From assembly GCF_030816855.1 (NCBI RefSeq), contig NZ_JAUSYK010000001.1, positions 248,001 to 312,000 of the forward strand: 64,000 bases of DNA, given 5' to 3'. Shown here piece by piece: positions 52,542 to 60,897 of the stretch. The notes under the pieces are model-generated. The model searched no databases. It saw nothing but the letters and a program-made list of their open reading frames with translations, and was not told the origin of the DNA. The DNA comes from Arthrobacter sp. B3I4. GTDB lineage: Bacteria; Actinomycetota; Actinomycetes; Actinomycetales; Micrococcaceae. Position 1 is the stretch's first letter, and every line of letters starts with the position of its first letter. The translations under genes and the position numbers were made by a program.

Positions 52542-52654
52542 GGTGATCCACCTTTTCCCTCGGTCGCCAAGAAACACCATCAGTAAAAGCAATAACAGCA
52601 TCAGTAAACAACACAATCAGCGCACTGACCAACGATCGTCCGGCCCGCGCCGCC

Positions 52655-53182
52655 TTACGCCGCCCGGGGCACCTTGAAGTGAGTCAGCTTCGCGTCCTGG
52701 CCGTCGAGTTCGGCCCAGGGCTTCTCCGTCTCAAAAACGGTCAGGCCGCTGGTGGGGTAGCGCGTGGCCGCGTCCAGATAGGCATCATGGTCCGAATCAC
52801 GCGACGCCAAATGCATGGCCAGGTCCTGCACTCCGGGCATGTGGGAGATCACCATCAGGGTCGTGACAGTGTCCGGAACGTGGTTAATGACAGCCAGCAT
52901 GCGGAGCGCGGAGGCGCCGTAGAGGCCGTCTTCGAGCTTAGGCGTTGGAGCCTTGTCTCCGAGTTCGCTGCAGACCCACGTGCAGGTCTGCCGGGTACGC
53001 AGGGCGCTGGAGCAAAGGATGAAGTCGGGGACGACGCCGTGTTTGAGGAGCCATCTGCCTGCCACCGGCGCGTCGCGGTGTCCGCGCTCTTCGAGCGGCC
53101 GCTCGTGGTCGGCAACGCCGCCGGGCCAGTCGGCTTTGGCATGGCGCATGAGCACCAGCCGTTTGATGTGATGCTCGCTCAT
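52655..53182 (-). CDS. SixA-type histidine phosphatase family protein
   Basis: 175 residues. The catalytic motif LMRHAKADWP at residues 11-20 is the RHG signature of the branch 1 histidine phosphatase superfamily (RHAK as in SixA), and the second His lies in VISHMPGVQDL (about 113). Substrate could be phosphohistidine proteins or small phosphates. The gene lies downstream of nothing on its strand (150 bases to the wHTH gene stop) and probably has its own promoter. Confidence 0.9.
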   Translation of the reverse strand: MSEHHIKRLVLMRHAKADWPGGVADHERPLEERGHRDAPVAGRWLLKHGVVPDFILCSSALRTRQTCTWVCSELGDKAPTPKLEDGLYGASALRMLAVINHVPDTVTTLMVISHMPGVQDLAMHLASRDSDHDAYLDAATRYPTSGLTVFETEKPWAELDGQDAKLTHFKVPRAA

Positions 53183-53286
53183 GGCTCAAGCCTAGTGCGG
53201 CCGGCACCTCGCCCGGCGCAGACCACATCACGGTCCCGCCAGTCTTCGATGATGAAAGTAAGGGATCGTGTCCCGAGAGCGCAAGC

Positions 53287-53321
53287 GAAAGCGCCCGCCC
53301 CGGAGAGGGACGGACGCTTTC
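53287..53321. terminator. terminator of the winged-helix regulator
   Basis: 53287-53301 pairs with 53307-53321, 15 bases with two G-U type positions, loop GGAGA, just after the stop at 53333 on the minus strand. Confidence 0.65.
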
Positions 53322-53332
53322 CTGGAAGCCAG

Positions 53333-54202
53333 TTAGATGGAGTACTCCGGAGCGGCCCAGACGACAACTTCGGGGTGTTCGTAGAACCGGTAGCCCTGGC
53401 CACGGACAGTGCGGACGGTGTTGGCGAGGCGCCCGAGCTTGGAGCGCAGGCGACGGATGTGCACGTCGATGGTGCGCTCGTTGGGAACCTCTTCGGCGTT
53501 CCGCCACAGGCCCTCGAGGAGTTCGTCGCGGCCGACGGTGCGCGTACCGTTCTCCACGAGGTAGTTCAGGAGTTCGAATTCCTTGAATGTCAGGTTCAGC
53601 GATTCGCCGTCGAGCGCAACCTCGCGCCGGGCGAGGTCGATCAGCACGCCCGAGGGGCGCGGATCCTGGGCCTGCTGGAGCCGGGCGTTTTCGGCACGCT
53701 GCCGCGCGCCGGCCGTGGGGTCACCGAAGGTGGACCGAACGACGTCGAGCGCGGAGCCCGGGGCGGACGAGGGGGCGACGGCGACGGCGGCGTAGCTTTC
53801 GGCGCCGGCCACGAGGGACTGTGCGTAAGCGCGGATTTCCTGGGCCAGTTTGGCAATGGAGGTTCCGGCGGCGGCCGCGGTTTCCTCGTCGATGCCCATG
53901 TAAAGCACGAAGCCGCGGGCGACGTTGTCATTGGGAACGGGGCGGACCGGGCCGTGGCCCGGGGCAATTACCGGGGTGGGCGCCGTCGTCGGGGCCGATT
54001 CCGCGGCGGGTACGGCCCGCAGCTGGCCGTAGGAGTTCGGGTTGTAGCCCTGGTCCGCGTAGCCTGGAGCGGGGAAGCTCTTGCCGGGGGCGGCGGGGGC
54101 AAAGCTCGGACGGCCGCCAAAGCCCTGGCGGAGCCCGGAGGCCTGACCGGCCTTGTTGGCGTTTCGGACGGAGATGTGGACGTATCCGGATGCAACTGAC
54201 AT
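53333..54202 (-). CDS. winged-helix (OmpR-type) regulator without receiver domain
   Basis: 289 residues. A Pro/Ala/Gly-rich N-terminal third (1-95) and a helical middle region (about 100-180, IDEETAAAAGTSIAKLAQEIRAYAQSLV) replace the receiver domain; the C-terminal OmpR/PhoB winged helix (190-280) is clear (LTFKEFELLNYLVENGTRTVGRDELL, ERTIDVHIRRLRSKLG, RTVRGQGYRFY). No phospho-acceptor aspartate is present, so it must be controlled in another way. Long non-coding region upstream. Possibly a stress regulator of Arthrobacter; target unknown. Confidence 0.85.
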   Translation of the reverse strand: MSVASGYVHISVRNANKAGQASGLRQGFGGRPSFAPAAPGKSFPAPGYADQGYNPNSYGQLRAVPAAESAPTTAPTPVIAPGHGPVRPVPNDNVARGFVLYMGIDEETAAAAGTSIAKLAQEIRAYAQSLVAGAESYAAVAVAPSSAPGSALDVVRSTFGDPTAGARQRAENARLQQAQDPRPSGVLIDLARREVALDGESLNLTFKEFELLNYLVENGTRTVGRDELLEGLWRNAEEVPNERTIDVHIRRLRSKLGRLANTVRTVRGQGYRFYEHPEVVVWAAPEYSI

Positions 54203-54795
54203 GGAATGCTTACCTCAATGTGAATGGCCGTCATCGCGGCTCGAATGCAGGTTTCCCCGCAATGAGAACTGGGGAGTGCGCCCGACGCTGGGCTGGGGGC
54301 GAATGCCTAGAAACGTTCTGGGGTGTAGAAGTTAGGCGTGCATTCGGCAACAGCGCATCTCGGTACCAGCTGGTGCGCTGATCCAGAAAACTGCGGCTGC
54401 AGGTGCTGTTGAGTTCTTGTTCACAATTGAAGTGTGCAACGTAACAATAAGAACTAGCAAGTAACAAAGGGCCGCGCGGTCCGCATCGTGAGACGAATGC
54501 GGTGTTTGTAGTGGAGATCGCAATTCGGCCGTCCGCTTCGTGCTCGCCGCGTGTCGAGCTAAACGGCTGGAAATACGTTCTCTGCCGAATATTCTTCGAA
54601 CAAAATCCACTACTGGCCTCAAATCGCCTCCGGGACAGCGACCGGCAGAATGCCCCGCGGGCCCCCGGACGGCAGTCCTATGTCCACCCTGTGGTCACTC
54701 TGCCGGTCCTCCGTCCGGCTGGATATGCTGAGATTCACAGGGACCGCACAGGAACCCCTAAGCTGCGCCTCACCGGCGGACCGGAGAGTGATCGA
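54203..54795. other. 593-base divergent region with direct repeats
   Basis: Two exact GTAACAA copies at 54441-54447 and 54461-54467 are 20 bases apart, i.e. two helical turns. The region carries the divergent promoters of the winged-helix gene and of the two-component operon. AT-rich relative to its surroundings at 54400-54470. No gene is supported in it. Confidence 0.5.
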
Positions 54796-55536
54796 ATGGC
54801 CACCCCGCACTCCCTGACAAGCAACCTCCCGCAACTGACCCACCCGGACGGCTCTCCCATCCGTACACTGGTGGTGGACGATGAGCCCAGCCTCTCGGAA
54901 CTGATGAGTATGGGCCTGCGGATGGCAGGCTGGGAGGTGGCCGTGGCGGCCGACGGACCCAGTGCGGTCAAGCTGGCCAAGGACTTCCGCCCGGACGTGC
55001 TGGTGCTGGACGTCATGCTTCCCGGGTTCGACGGCGTCGAACTCCTAAGCCGGATCCGTGCGTTCACACCCGAGGTTCCGGCGCTGTTCCTCACCGCCAA
55101 GGACGCCGTCCAGGACCGCATCGCCGGGCTCGCGGCAGGGGGCGACGACTACGTCACCAAGCCGTTCAGCATGGAGGAAGTCCTGCTCCGGCTGCACCGG
55201 CTGGTCCAGCGCTCCGGGGTGGCCGCCATGGACACCGCCGAACTTGTCGTGGGCGATCTGGTACTGAACGTCGACACCCGCGACGTCACCCGGGCAGGAG
55301 AGGAACTGCACCTGACCGCGACCCAGTTCGAACTGCTGCGTTATCTGATGGAAAATCCGAAACGGGTCATCAGCAAGGCCCAGATCCTTGACCGAGTCTG
55401 GGATTACGACTTCGGCGGGCAGGCGAACATCGTGGAACTCTACATCTCCTACCTTCGCAAGAAGATCGATGCCAAGCATGCGCCCATGATCCACACGGTG
55501 CGCGGTGCAGGGTATGTGCTGAAACCGGCGGACTGA
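54796..55536 (+). CDS. OmpR/PhoB-type response regulator
   Basis: 246 residues. Receiver domain (about 23-140) with phospho-acceptor D72 in LVLDVMLPGFDG and the conserved K in DYVTKPFS; OmpR winged helix (about 155-245, LTATQFELLRYLMENPKRVISKAQIL, VRGAGYVLK). GGAGAG lies ahead of the ATG. It forms an operon with the histidine kinase gene whose GTG follows its stop by 2 bases. Confidence 0.95.
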   Translation: MATPHSLTSNLPQLTHPDGSPIRTLVVDDEPSLSELMSMGLRMAGWEVAVAADGPSAVKLAKDFRPDVLVLDVMLPGFDGVELLSRIRAFTPEVPALFLTAKDAVQDRIAGLAAGGDDYVTKPFSMEEVLLRLHRLVQRSGVAAMDTAELVVGDLVLNVDTRDVTRAGEELHLTATQFELLRYLMENPKRVISKAQILDRVWDYDFGGQANIVELYISYLRKKIDAKHAPMIHTVRGAGYVLKPAD

Positions 55537-55538
55537 CC

Positions 55539-57128
55539 GTGCCCGCCCCTTCCGCCGCAGGGCCCGTGCGCGGGCGCGACTGGCGCGACCCGTCCACCTG
55601 GCACCTGCGCACGCGCCTGGTTCTCGTCGCCATGGGGCTGCTCGTGGCCATTTGCGGCGCAGTCGGGGTGTTCAGCTACGTCTCTATGGATGCATTCCTC
55701 ACCCGCCAGCTCGATGAACAGCTGGCCGCAGCGTCGCACCGCTCTAGCGAGTTCGGCCGGCCCGAGTCCGGTGGCGGCCGGGGGGACCTCCTTGAAGCGC
55801 GAGGGCAGGGCATCGGAACGCTCAACGCCCGGGTGCGAAATGGCTCCGTCGTCAGCGCGGGCTTCCTGGCCGGGGACGCCAGCCGCGGCGGCCTCTCCGA
55901 CGACGACGAGGCTGTCCTCCTGGAGCTCACCCCCAACAACGAACCGGTCAACCGGACCCTCTCGGCCGGCGACTACCGGCTCACGGCGGTCCGGGCCCCG
56001 TACGGAGACACCATCGTCACCGGGCTTCCCTTGGAAGAAAAGCACAACACATTGGCCTCGCTCGTGGGGACGCTGGGCCTGGTGTCCGCCGGTGGACTGT
56101 TGCTGATCGGCCTCGTCGGCACGGCCGTCATCCGTCGCACCATGCAGCCGCTGGAACAGCTCTCCGAGGTGGCCACGAAGGTCTCCCGTCTTCCCCTGGA
56201 CGCCGGCGAGGTCGCACTCGGGGAGCGTGTCCCGGCGTCGGCGGCTCATCCGGGGACCGAAGTGGGCAGCGTGGGGTACGCGCTGAACCAGATGCTGGAC
56301 AACGTCGCCAGCGCCCTGAAGGTGCGGCACGAAAGCGAGATGAAGGTGCGCCAGTTTGTTGCCGACGCCTCGCACGAGCTCCGCACCCCGCTGACTGCCA
56401 TTCGCGGCTATACAGAGCTGATGCGGATGACGGAGCATTTCACCCCCGACGGCGAGAAGTCCCTGGCCCGGGTGCAAAGCCAATCCGAGCGGATGACCGC
56501 GCTGGTGGAGGACCTGCTGCTGCTGGCACGGCTGGACGAGGGGCAGCCACTCAAACTCACCGACGTCGACCTTACCCAGCTGGCGATCGAGTCGGTAACC
56601 GACGAGAAGGTCATGGCTCCGGACCGTGTCTGGCAGCTGGAACTTCCGGACGAACCGGTCATCGTGCGCGGCGACGCGGCCCAGCTTCACCAGGTGATCG
56701 CCAACCTGCTGTCCAATGCCCGCAAGCACACGGACGCCGGGACGAAAGTGGTGACGGGGGTTCGGCGGTCAGCCGGCGGTGGCGCCGTCGTTACCGTGAC
56801 GGACGACGGCGCCGGGATCGCACCGGAGTTCGTCGCCAAGGTTTTCGCACGCTTCGCCAGGGCCGACGCCGCCCGCACGAATCCCGCGGACCGGCCCGGG
56901 CCGCGGCGGGCAGGGGCGCGCCCGGCCGGGGGGACGGCGGTTGACACGGCAGTCGAGACGGCCGAGAGCACCAGCGGGCTCGGCCTGTCCATCGTCCAGT
57001 CCATCGTGCAGGCCCATGGGGGCACAGTCGACGTGACCTCCCGTCCGGGCCGCACCGAATTCACCGTTCGTCTGCCGGCGCCGCGCCCGGCCCCGCCGCA
57101 GCGGGCTCCGGCCGCTCCCAGCCGCTAG
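55539..57128 (+). CDS. sensor histidine kinase of the two-component pair
   Basis: 529 residues. Two membrane helices (about 30-52 and 178-200) flank a periplasmic-side sensor loop of about 125 residues, followed by HAMP (about 200-255), HisKA with DASHELRTPLTAIRGY (His about 279) and a HATPase domain (about 385-515). Between the N and G boxes a Pro/Arg-rich insert of about 25 residues (RTNPADRPGPRRAGARPAGG) is present. Partner of the upstream response regulator; signal unknown. GTG start, translation coupled. Confidence 0.94.
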   Translation: MPAPSAAGPVRGRDWRDPSTWHLRTRLVLVAMGLLVAICGAVGVFSYVSMDAFLTRQLDEQLAAASHRSSEFGRPESGGGRGDLLEARGQGIGTLNARVRNGSVVSAGFLAGDASRGGLSDDDEAVLLELTPNNEPVNRTLSAGDYRLTAVRAPYGDTIVTGLPLEEKHNTLASLVGTLGLVSAGGLLLIGLVGTAVIRRTMQPLEQLSEVATKVSRLPLDAGEVALGERVPASAAHPGTEVGSVGYALNQMLDNVASALKVRHESEMKVRQFVADASHELRTPLTAIRGYTELMRMTEHFTPDGEKSLARVQSQSERMTALVEDLLLLARLDEGQPLKLTDVDLTQLAIESVTDEKVMAPDRVWQLELPDEPVIVRGDAAQLHQVIANLLSNARKHTDAGTKVVTGVRRSAGGGAVVTVTDDGAGIAPEFVAKVFARFARADAARTNPADRPGPRRAGARPAGGTAVDTAVETAESTSGLGLSIVQSIVQAHGGTVDVTSRPGRTEFTVRLPAPRPAPPQRAPAAPSR

Positions 57129-57155
57129 GCCCCGCGAACTCGCTAACCCGCGCCA

Positions 57156-57217
57156 GCTCGCGGGTTCTGTCCACACTCGACGCTTCGAAACGGCGAGTGC
57201 GGACGGAACCTGCGAGC
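57156..57217. terminator. 24-base imperfect inverted repeat behind the kinase gene
   Basis: 57156-57179 pairs with 57194-57217, three transition differences that keep G-U or A-C opposite, loop of 14. It follows the kinase stop by 27 bases and may terminate its transcript. Confidence 0.6.
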
Positions 57218-57271
57218 CCACCGAGAAGATCTCGCCCAAAGCAAGCCCCCGCTCCGGAAAGAGGACCTCTC

Positions 57272-57311
57272 GTTACCTAAATGTGACTTTGAGGTGGAAG
57301 TCAGGTACCGT
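57272..57311 (+). promoter_or_regulatory. promoter with MtrA-like box
   Basis: GTTAC-CTAAAT-GTGAC (57272-57287) fits the motif GTNAC-N6-GTNAC of the cell-wall regulator MtrA. GTGACT (57283-57288) and TACCGT (57306-57311) are 17 bases apart as -35 and -10. The transcript would begin near 57318. Confidence 0.5.
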
Positions 57312-57340
57312 TTTTAGGGCGCGTCCGTCGAAACGGCCGC

Positions 57341-57513
57341 TGCTCCGGGCTGGGGCATAACGTGCAGCCACCCGGATTCATGGATGAAACAGACGCAGGG
57401 AACACAGTGCTCCCGCGCGGTCTTCGTCCGTGCCCCCTTCAGGGTTACGCCGCCACGTTGAAATTCCGTGCGGCCCGGATATCGCATCCGACCCCCAGCT
57501 CGCTCCGTAGGCG
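57341..57513 (+). promoter_or_regulatory. candidate c-di-AMP (ydaO/yuaA) riboswitch
   Basis: The 3' end reads ATCCGACCCCCAGCTCGC then TCCGTAGGCG (57485-57513), close to the conserved 3' end of actinobacterial ydaO/yuaA leaders (ATCCGnCAGCT...CTCCGTAGGC), and a GCAGGGAACAC element lies at 57395-57405. In actinobacteria this class often precedes secreted cell-wall hydrolase genes, as here. Full secondary structure was not solved. Confidence 0.6.
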
Positions 57514-57527
57514 TTGAGAGGCAAAAC

Positions 57528-58325
57528 ATGACTGCATTTAAGGCACCCGCGCGTCCAGACGACGCTAAACGTACATCCGCTGCCGACGTCGCGCGCCACC
57601 GCGCCGAGCCGGCCGCAGGCTCGACCTCGCCGCGTTCCGGTACCGGGCGCGGCACGCACGCCGTTTCCAGAGGGCCCGGGTCCAAAGGCAAGCGCGCGGC
57701 TATCGTCGGAACGGCTCTCGCCCTGCTGCTCGGGGCAGGGGCCGCAGGACAAGCCTCCAGCACCACCGCCCCCTCTGCCACGGCACCCAAGGCCGAATCC
57801 CTGCAGCTGTTGGACCTCGAGCGGCTCGGCAGCTACACCCCCGCATCGCCGGCGCCCCTCAGCGTCGAAGCGCAGGCGTCGGAAGTAAAGCCCGAAGCCC
57901 CTGCACCGGCACCCGCTGCTCCGGAAGCCGCACCGGCTCCCGCTGCCCCGGCTCCGGCCGCTCCTGCTCCGGCCGCGGCCCCAGCTCCTGCACCCGCTCC
58001 GGAACCTGTCGCCGTCGACGATCCCGCCGGCGCCCAGGCGTACGCGGAAGCGCAACTGCCCGCGCACGGGTGGGCTCCCAGCGAAATGCAGTGCCTGATG
58101 AAGCTGTGGACCAGGGAATCAGACTGGAAGACCACCGCCACCAACCCGGACAGCGGCGCCTACGGTGTGGTCCAGTCACTGCCTGCCGAAAAGATGGCCA
58201 GTGCAGGCGCAGATTACCGGACCAACTACCGGACGCAGATCAACTGGGGGCTGACGTACGTCGGAGAGCGCTACGGCTCCCCCTGCGGCGCCCTGAACTT
58301 CCACTACGCCAACAACTGGTACTAA
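57528..58325 (+). CDS. secreted lytic transglycosylase-like protein
   Basis: 265 residues. Basic N-terminus (1-56), a hydrophobic signal segment (about 57-78, AAIVGTALALLLGAGAAG), a Pro/Ala linker (about 115-160) and a C-terminal SLT-like domain (about 170-265) with LMKLWTRESDWKTTATNPDSGAYG, in which E of RESDW is the likely catalytic residue. Such proteins cut peptidoglycan or act in resuscitation. GAGAGG precedes the ATG. Control by MtrA and c-di-AMP is suggested by the leader. Confidence 0.85.
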   Translation: MTAFKAPARPDDAKRTSAADVARHRAEPAAGSTSPRSGTGRGTHAVSRGPGSKGKRAAIVGTALALLLGAGAAGQASSTTAPSATAPKAESLQLLDLERLGSYTPASPAPLSVEAQASEVKPEAPAPAPAAPEAAPAPAAPAPAAPAPAAAPAPAPAPEPVAVDDPAGAQAYAEAQLPAHGWAPSEMQCLMKLWTRESDWKTTATNPDSGAYGVVQSLPAEKMASAGADYRTNYRTQINWGLTYVGERYGSPCGALNFHYANNWY

Positions 58326-58357
58326 AGCCCGGTAACGGGGCCTGGGCGGAGTAACCC

Positions 58358-58735
58358 CTAGCTGCCGGAACGGCCGGGGATGTACTGCACCGCCCAGTTG
58401 TTGCCGTCAGGATCCGCGAAATAGACGAAGTGCCCCCAGTCCTGAACGTCGACGTCGCTGACCTCTACACCGTTGTCCTTCAGTTGCCGGTGCGCGGCCT
58501 GAATGTCGTCAACCACCAGCTGCATGCTGGGAGCGGTTCCCGGCGGAGCGTCGTTGAGGCCTTCACCGATCGCGATTGAACAGCCCGACCCGGGCGGGGT
58601 CAGCTGCACGAAGCGGATGCCTTCTGTCGGCCGCTCGTCGTAGTCGGCGTGGAAGCCCACCTTGTTGACGTAAAAGTCCTTGGCACGGTCGACGTCGGAC
58701 ACGGGGACAAAAACAAGTTCCAGTTTCCAGTCCAT
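58358..58735 (-). CDS. VOC family (glyoxalase-like) protein
   Basis: 125 residues. One bleomycin-resistance-type module pair: MDWKLELVFVPVSDVDRAKDFY, FVQLTPPGSGCSIAIG, GHFVYFADPDGNNWAVQY. The final ADPDGN-x-W pattern is the usual C-terminal part of this fold. Short size and absence of a clear metal triad leave activity open. Convergent with the transglycosylase gene (32 bases between stops). Confidence 0.85.
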   Translation of the reverse strand: MDWKLELVFVPVSDVDRAKDFYVNKVGFHADYDERPTEGIRFVQLTPPGSGCSIAIGEGLNDAPPGTAPSMQLVVDDIQAAHRQLKDNGVEVSDVDVQDWGHFVYFADPDGNNWAVQYIPGRSGS

Positions 58736-58791
58736 GCCGCACAGGCTAGTCTCCCGGCGGCGCGTTCCGGAAGCCCGTGCGAGCAGTATCG

Positions 58792-59427
58792 CTAGCCGGC
58801 GATGCCGTAGAGCCGGTCTCCGGCGTCGCCCAGGCCGGGGACGATGTACGACTTTTCGTTGAGCTTTTCGTCGATCGAGGCCAGCACGATGGTCACGTTC
58901 GCCTCCGACAGTTCTTCTTCCAGCTTGGCCAGGCCCTCCGGGGCGGCCAGCAGGCAGATGCATGTGACATCGGAGGCGCCGCGCTTGAACAGGAACTTGA
59001 TCGCCTCGCGCAGTGTGCCGCCGGTGGCGAGCATGGGGTCCAGGACGAAGATCTGCCGGTCCGTCAGGTCCTCGGGGAGGCGCTCCGCGTAGGTGATGAT
59101 GTCCAGGGTCTCTTCATCGCGGGCCATGCCCAGGAAGCCGACCTCAGCGGTGGGAACCAGCTTGGTCATGCCTTCGAGCATGCCGAGCCCGGCGCGCAGG
59201 ATCGGGACGACGAGCGGCGTGGGCTTGGTGAACGCTGTGCCGATGGTGGTGCTGACCGGCGTCTCGATCGTCACCGGCTCGGTCCGGACGTCGCGGGTTG
59301 CCTCATAGGCCAGGAGCGTGACGAGCTCCTCGGTGAGCTGGCGGAAGACCGGCGACGGGGTGTTTTTGTCCCGCAGAACGGTGAGCTTATGGGCGACCAG
59401 CGGGTGGTCCACAACGAGAGTGCGCAT
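58792..59427 (-). CDS. upp: uracil phosphoribosyltransferase
   Basis: 211 residues. The PRPP loop is [17 protein letters not shown] (about 124-140), and the uracil-binding end [15 protein letters not shown] is the conserved C-terminus of Upp. It converts uracil and PRPP to UMP in pyrimidine salvage. Tail to tail with no overlap with the VOC gene; upstream is the PAP2 gene on the same strand ending 12 bases away from its start. Confidence 0.97.
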   Translation of the reverse strand: MRTLVVDHPLVAHKLTVLRDKNTPSPVFRQLTEELVTLLAYEATRDVRTEPVTIETPVSTTIGTAFTKPTPLVVPILRAGLGMLEGMTKLVPTAEVGFLGMARDEETLDIITYAERLPEDLTDRQIFVLDPMLATGGTLREAIKFLFKRGASDVTCICLLAAPEGLAKLEEELSEANVTIVLASIDEKLNEKSYIVPGLGDAGDRLYGIAG

Positions 59428-59439
59428 GGGTCAAAACTA

Positions 59440-60282
59440 TCATCCGGACGCTGTCGACCGGCCCGCGCTGCCGGGAGTACCGGCGTCGTCCGTCCCTCCG
59501 TCGCGGCTGCTGCCGGGGGCGCCGTCGTGCAGGTTGACCTCGTTGTCGAACGTCGGTGCGGGACCGGCGTGTTCCCGGTGCCGCAACACGTGGAAGAGCC
59601 GGTGCGCCAGGATCACGATCCCCACCCAGCCCAGTCCCAGCACCCAGCCGATGATCACGTCCGTCATCCAGTGATGGCCCAAGTAGACCCGGCTCATCCC
59701 CATCGCGAAGACGAAGACCGCGCCGGCGGTGATCAGGCCCACCCGCGCGATGGTCCGGTGCACCTGCAGGCACGCGAGGTAGACCACCAAGCCGATCACC
59801 ACTGTGGAGTTCAGCGTGTGGCCGCTGGGGAACGACGGCGAGCTCTCGTAGGGCGGGACGGCGTCGGCGTGGTCGGGTCGGGTCCGGCCGATCAGCTTCT
59901 TGCCGACCGTGGTGGCGGTGGTGGAAACGGCAGCGGCGCCGCCGATCAGGATCAGCGGCCGCCAGGTCCTGGAGACCCAGATCAACCACGCTGTCAGGAT
60001 GCTGGCCAGGATCGGCATGCCGATTCCACCACCAATGTTGGTGAACCCGGTGACGAAGGAATCAAGCCCGGGGCTGCGCAGCTGTTCCATGAACGCCAGG
60101 GTGGGCTTGTCCAGGTTGGCCAGGCCGGCGTCGTCCACCACGTTGTCGTAGACCTCGGCGCTGGTGAGCGCCAGGGCGACGATCACGACGCCGCCGATCA
60201 ACATCGTGATCCACAACGCGGCGTACGGCACCACCCACCTGCCCCAGCGCCGCGTCAACCAGTTTTCAGTCCTGGTGGTCAA
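59440..60282 (-). CDS. PAP2 family membrane phosphatase
   Basis: 280 residues, TTG start after GGGAGAGG. Six membrane helices; KKLIGRTRP, PSFPSGHTLNS and SRVYLGHHWMTDV are the three phosphatase motifs of the type 2 phosphatidic acid phosphatase family with catalytic His in both SGH and GHHWMTD. Such enzymes dephosphorylate undecaprenyl pyrophosphate, phosphatidic acid or similar lipids at the outer leaflet. A soluble acidic C-tail of about 40 residues follows. Ends 12 bases before upp. Confidence 0.93.
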   Translation of the reverse strand: MTTRTENWLTRRWGRWVVPYAALWITMLIGGVVIVALALTSAEVYDNVVDDAGLANLDKPTLAFMEQLRSPGLDSFVTGFTNIGGGIGMPILASILTAWLIWVSRTWRPLILIGGAAAVSTTATTVGKKLIGRTRPDHADAVPPYESSPSFPSGHTLNSTVVIGLVVYLACLQVHRTIARVGLITAGAVFVFAMGMSRVYLGHHWMTDVIIGWVLGLGWVGIVILAHRLFHVLRHREHAGPAPTFDNEVNLHDGAPGSSRDGGTDDAGTPGSAGRSTASG

Positions 60283-60354
60283 GGCCCTCTCCCGACTTCC
60301 CGGTGCACCAGCTGGGGCGCACAGCCTGCTTAGGTTCGAAACTACCATTGAGCC

Positions 60355-60897
60355 ATGACTACCCCCGAGCCCCGCCATGCCGAGTGGATGGGACTGGCCC
60401 TGGCAGAGGCGCGCCGGGCGCTGGCCACCGCGGACGTGCCGATCGGTGCCGTCGTGATCGGGCCGGACGGTTCGGTGCTGGGCGCGGGGCGCAACGAGCG
60501 GGAGGCGCTCGGTGACCCGACGGCGCACGCGGAGATGGTCGCGATCCGGGAAGCCGCGGCGGCATTGCGGGGCCGCAGCGCGTTGGAAGGACGGGACGAC
60601 GACGGCTGGCGGCTGGCGGACTGCACCCTGGTGGTCACCTTGGAGCCCTGCGCCATGTGCGCCGGCGCGGTGGTGCTGGCCCGGATTCCGCGGGTGGTTT
60701 TCGGCGCCTGGGATGAGAAAGCCGGGGCCGCCGGCTCGGTGTTCGACATCCTCCGCGAGCGCCGGCTCAACCACTGGGTGGAGGTGTACGCCGGCGTCCG
60801 GGAGCAGGAGTGCGGCGCGCTGCTGCGGGAATTCTTCGCGCTGCACCGGGGCGACTCCGAGCTCTCAGCCGGCGGCGCTCCGGGCTGGCAGGACTAG
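60355..60897 (+). CDS. tadA: tRNA-specific adenosine deaminase
   Basis: 180 residues. Cytidine/deoxycytidylate deaminase fold with zinc site H-A-E (PTAHAEMVAI, about 60-69) and PCAMC (about 100-104). The C-terminal FFALHRGDSE is longer than the minimal TadA, but the set is that of the A34-to-I34 tRNA-Arg deaminase; the substrate tRNA-Arg(ACG) is encoded at 45148. The preceding PAP2 gene diverges. Confidence 0.92.
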   Translation: MTTPEPRHAEWMGLALAEARRALATADVPIGAVVIGPDGSVLGAGRNEREALGDPTAHAEMVAIREAAAALRGRSALEGRDDDGWRLADCTLVVTLEPCAMCAGAVVLARIPRVVFGAWDEKAGAAGSVFDILRERRLNHWVEVYAGVREQECGALLREFFALHRGDSELSAGGAPGWQD

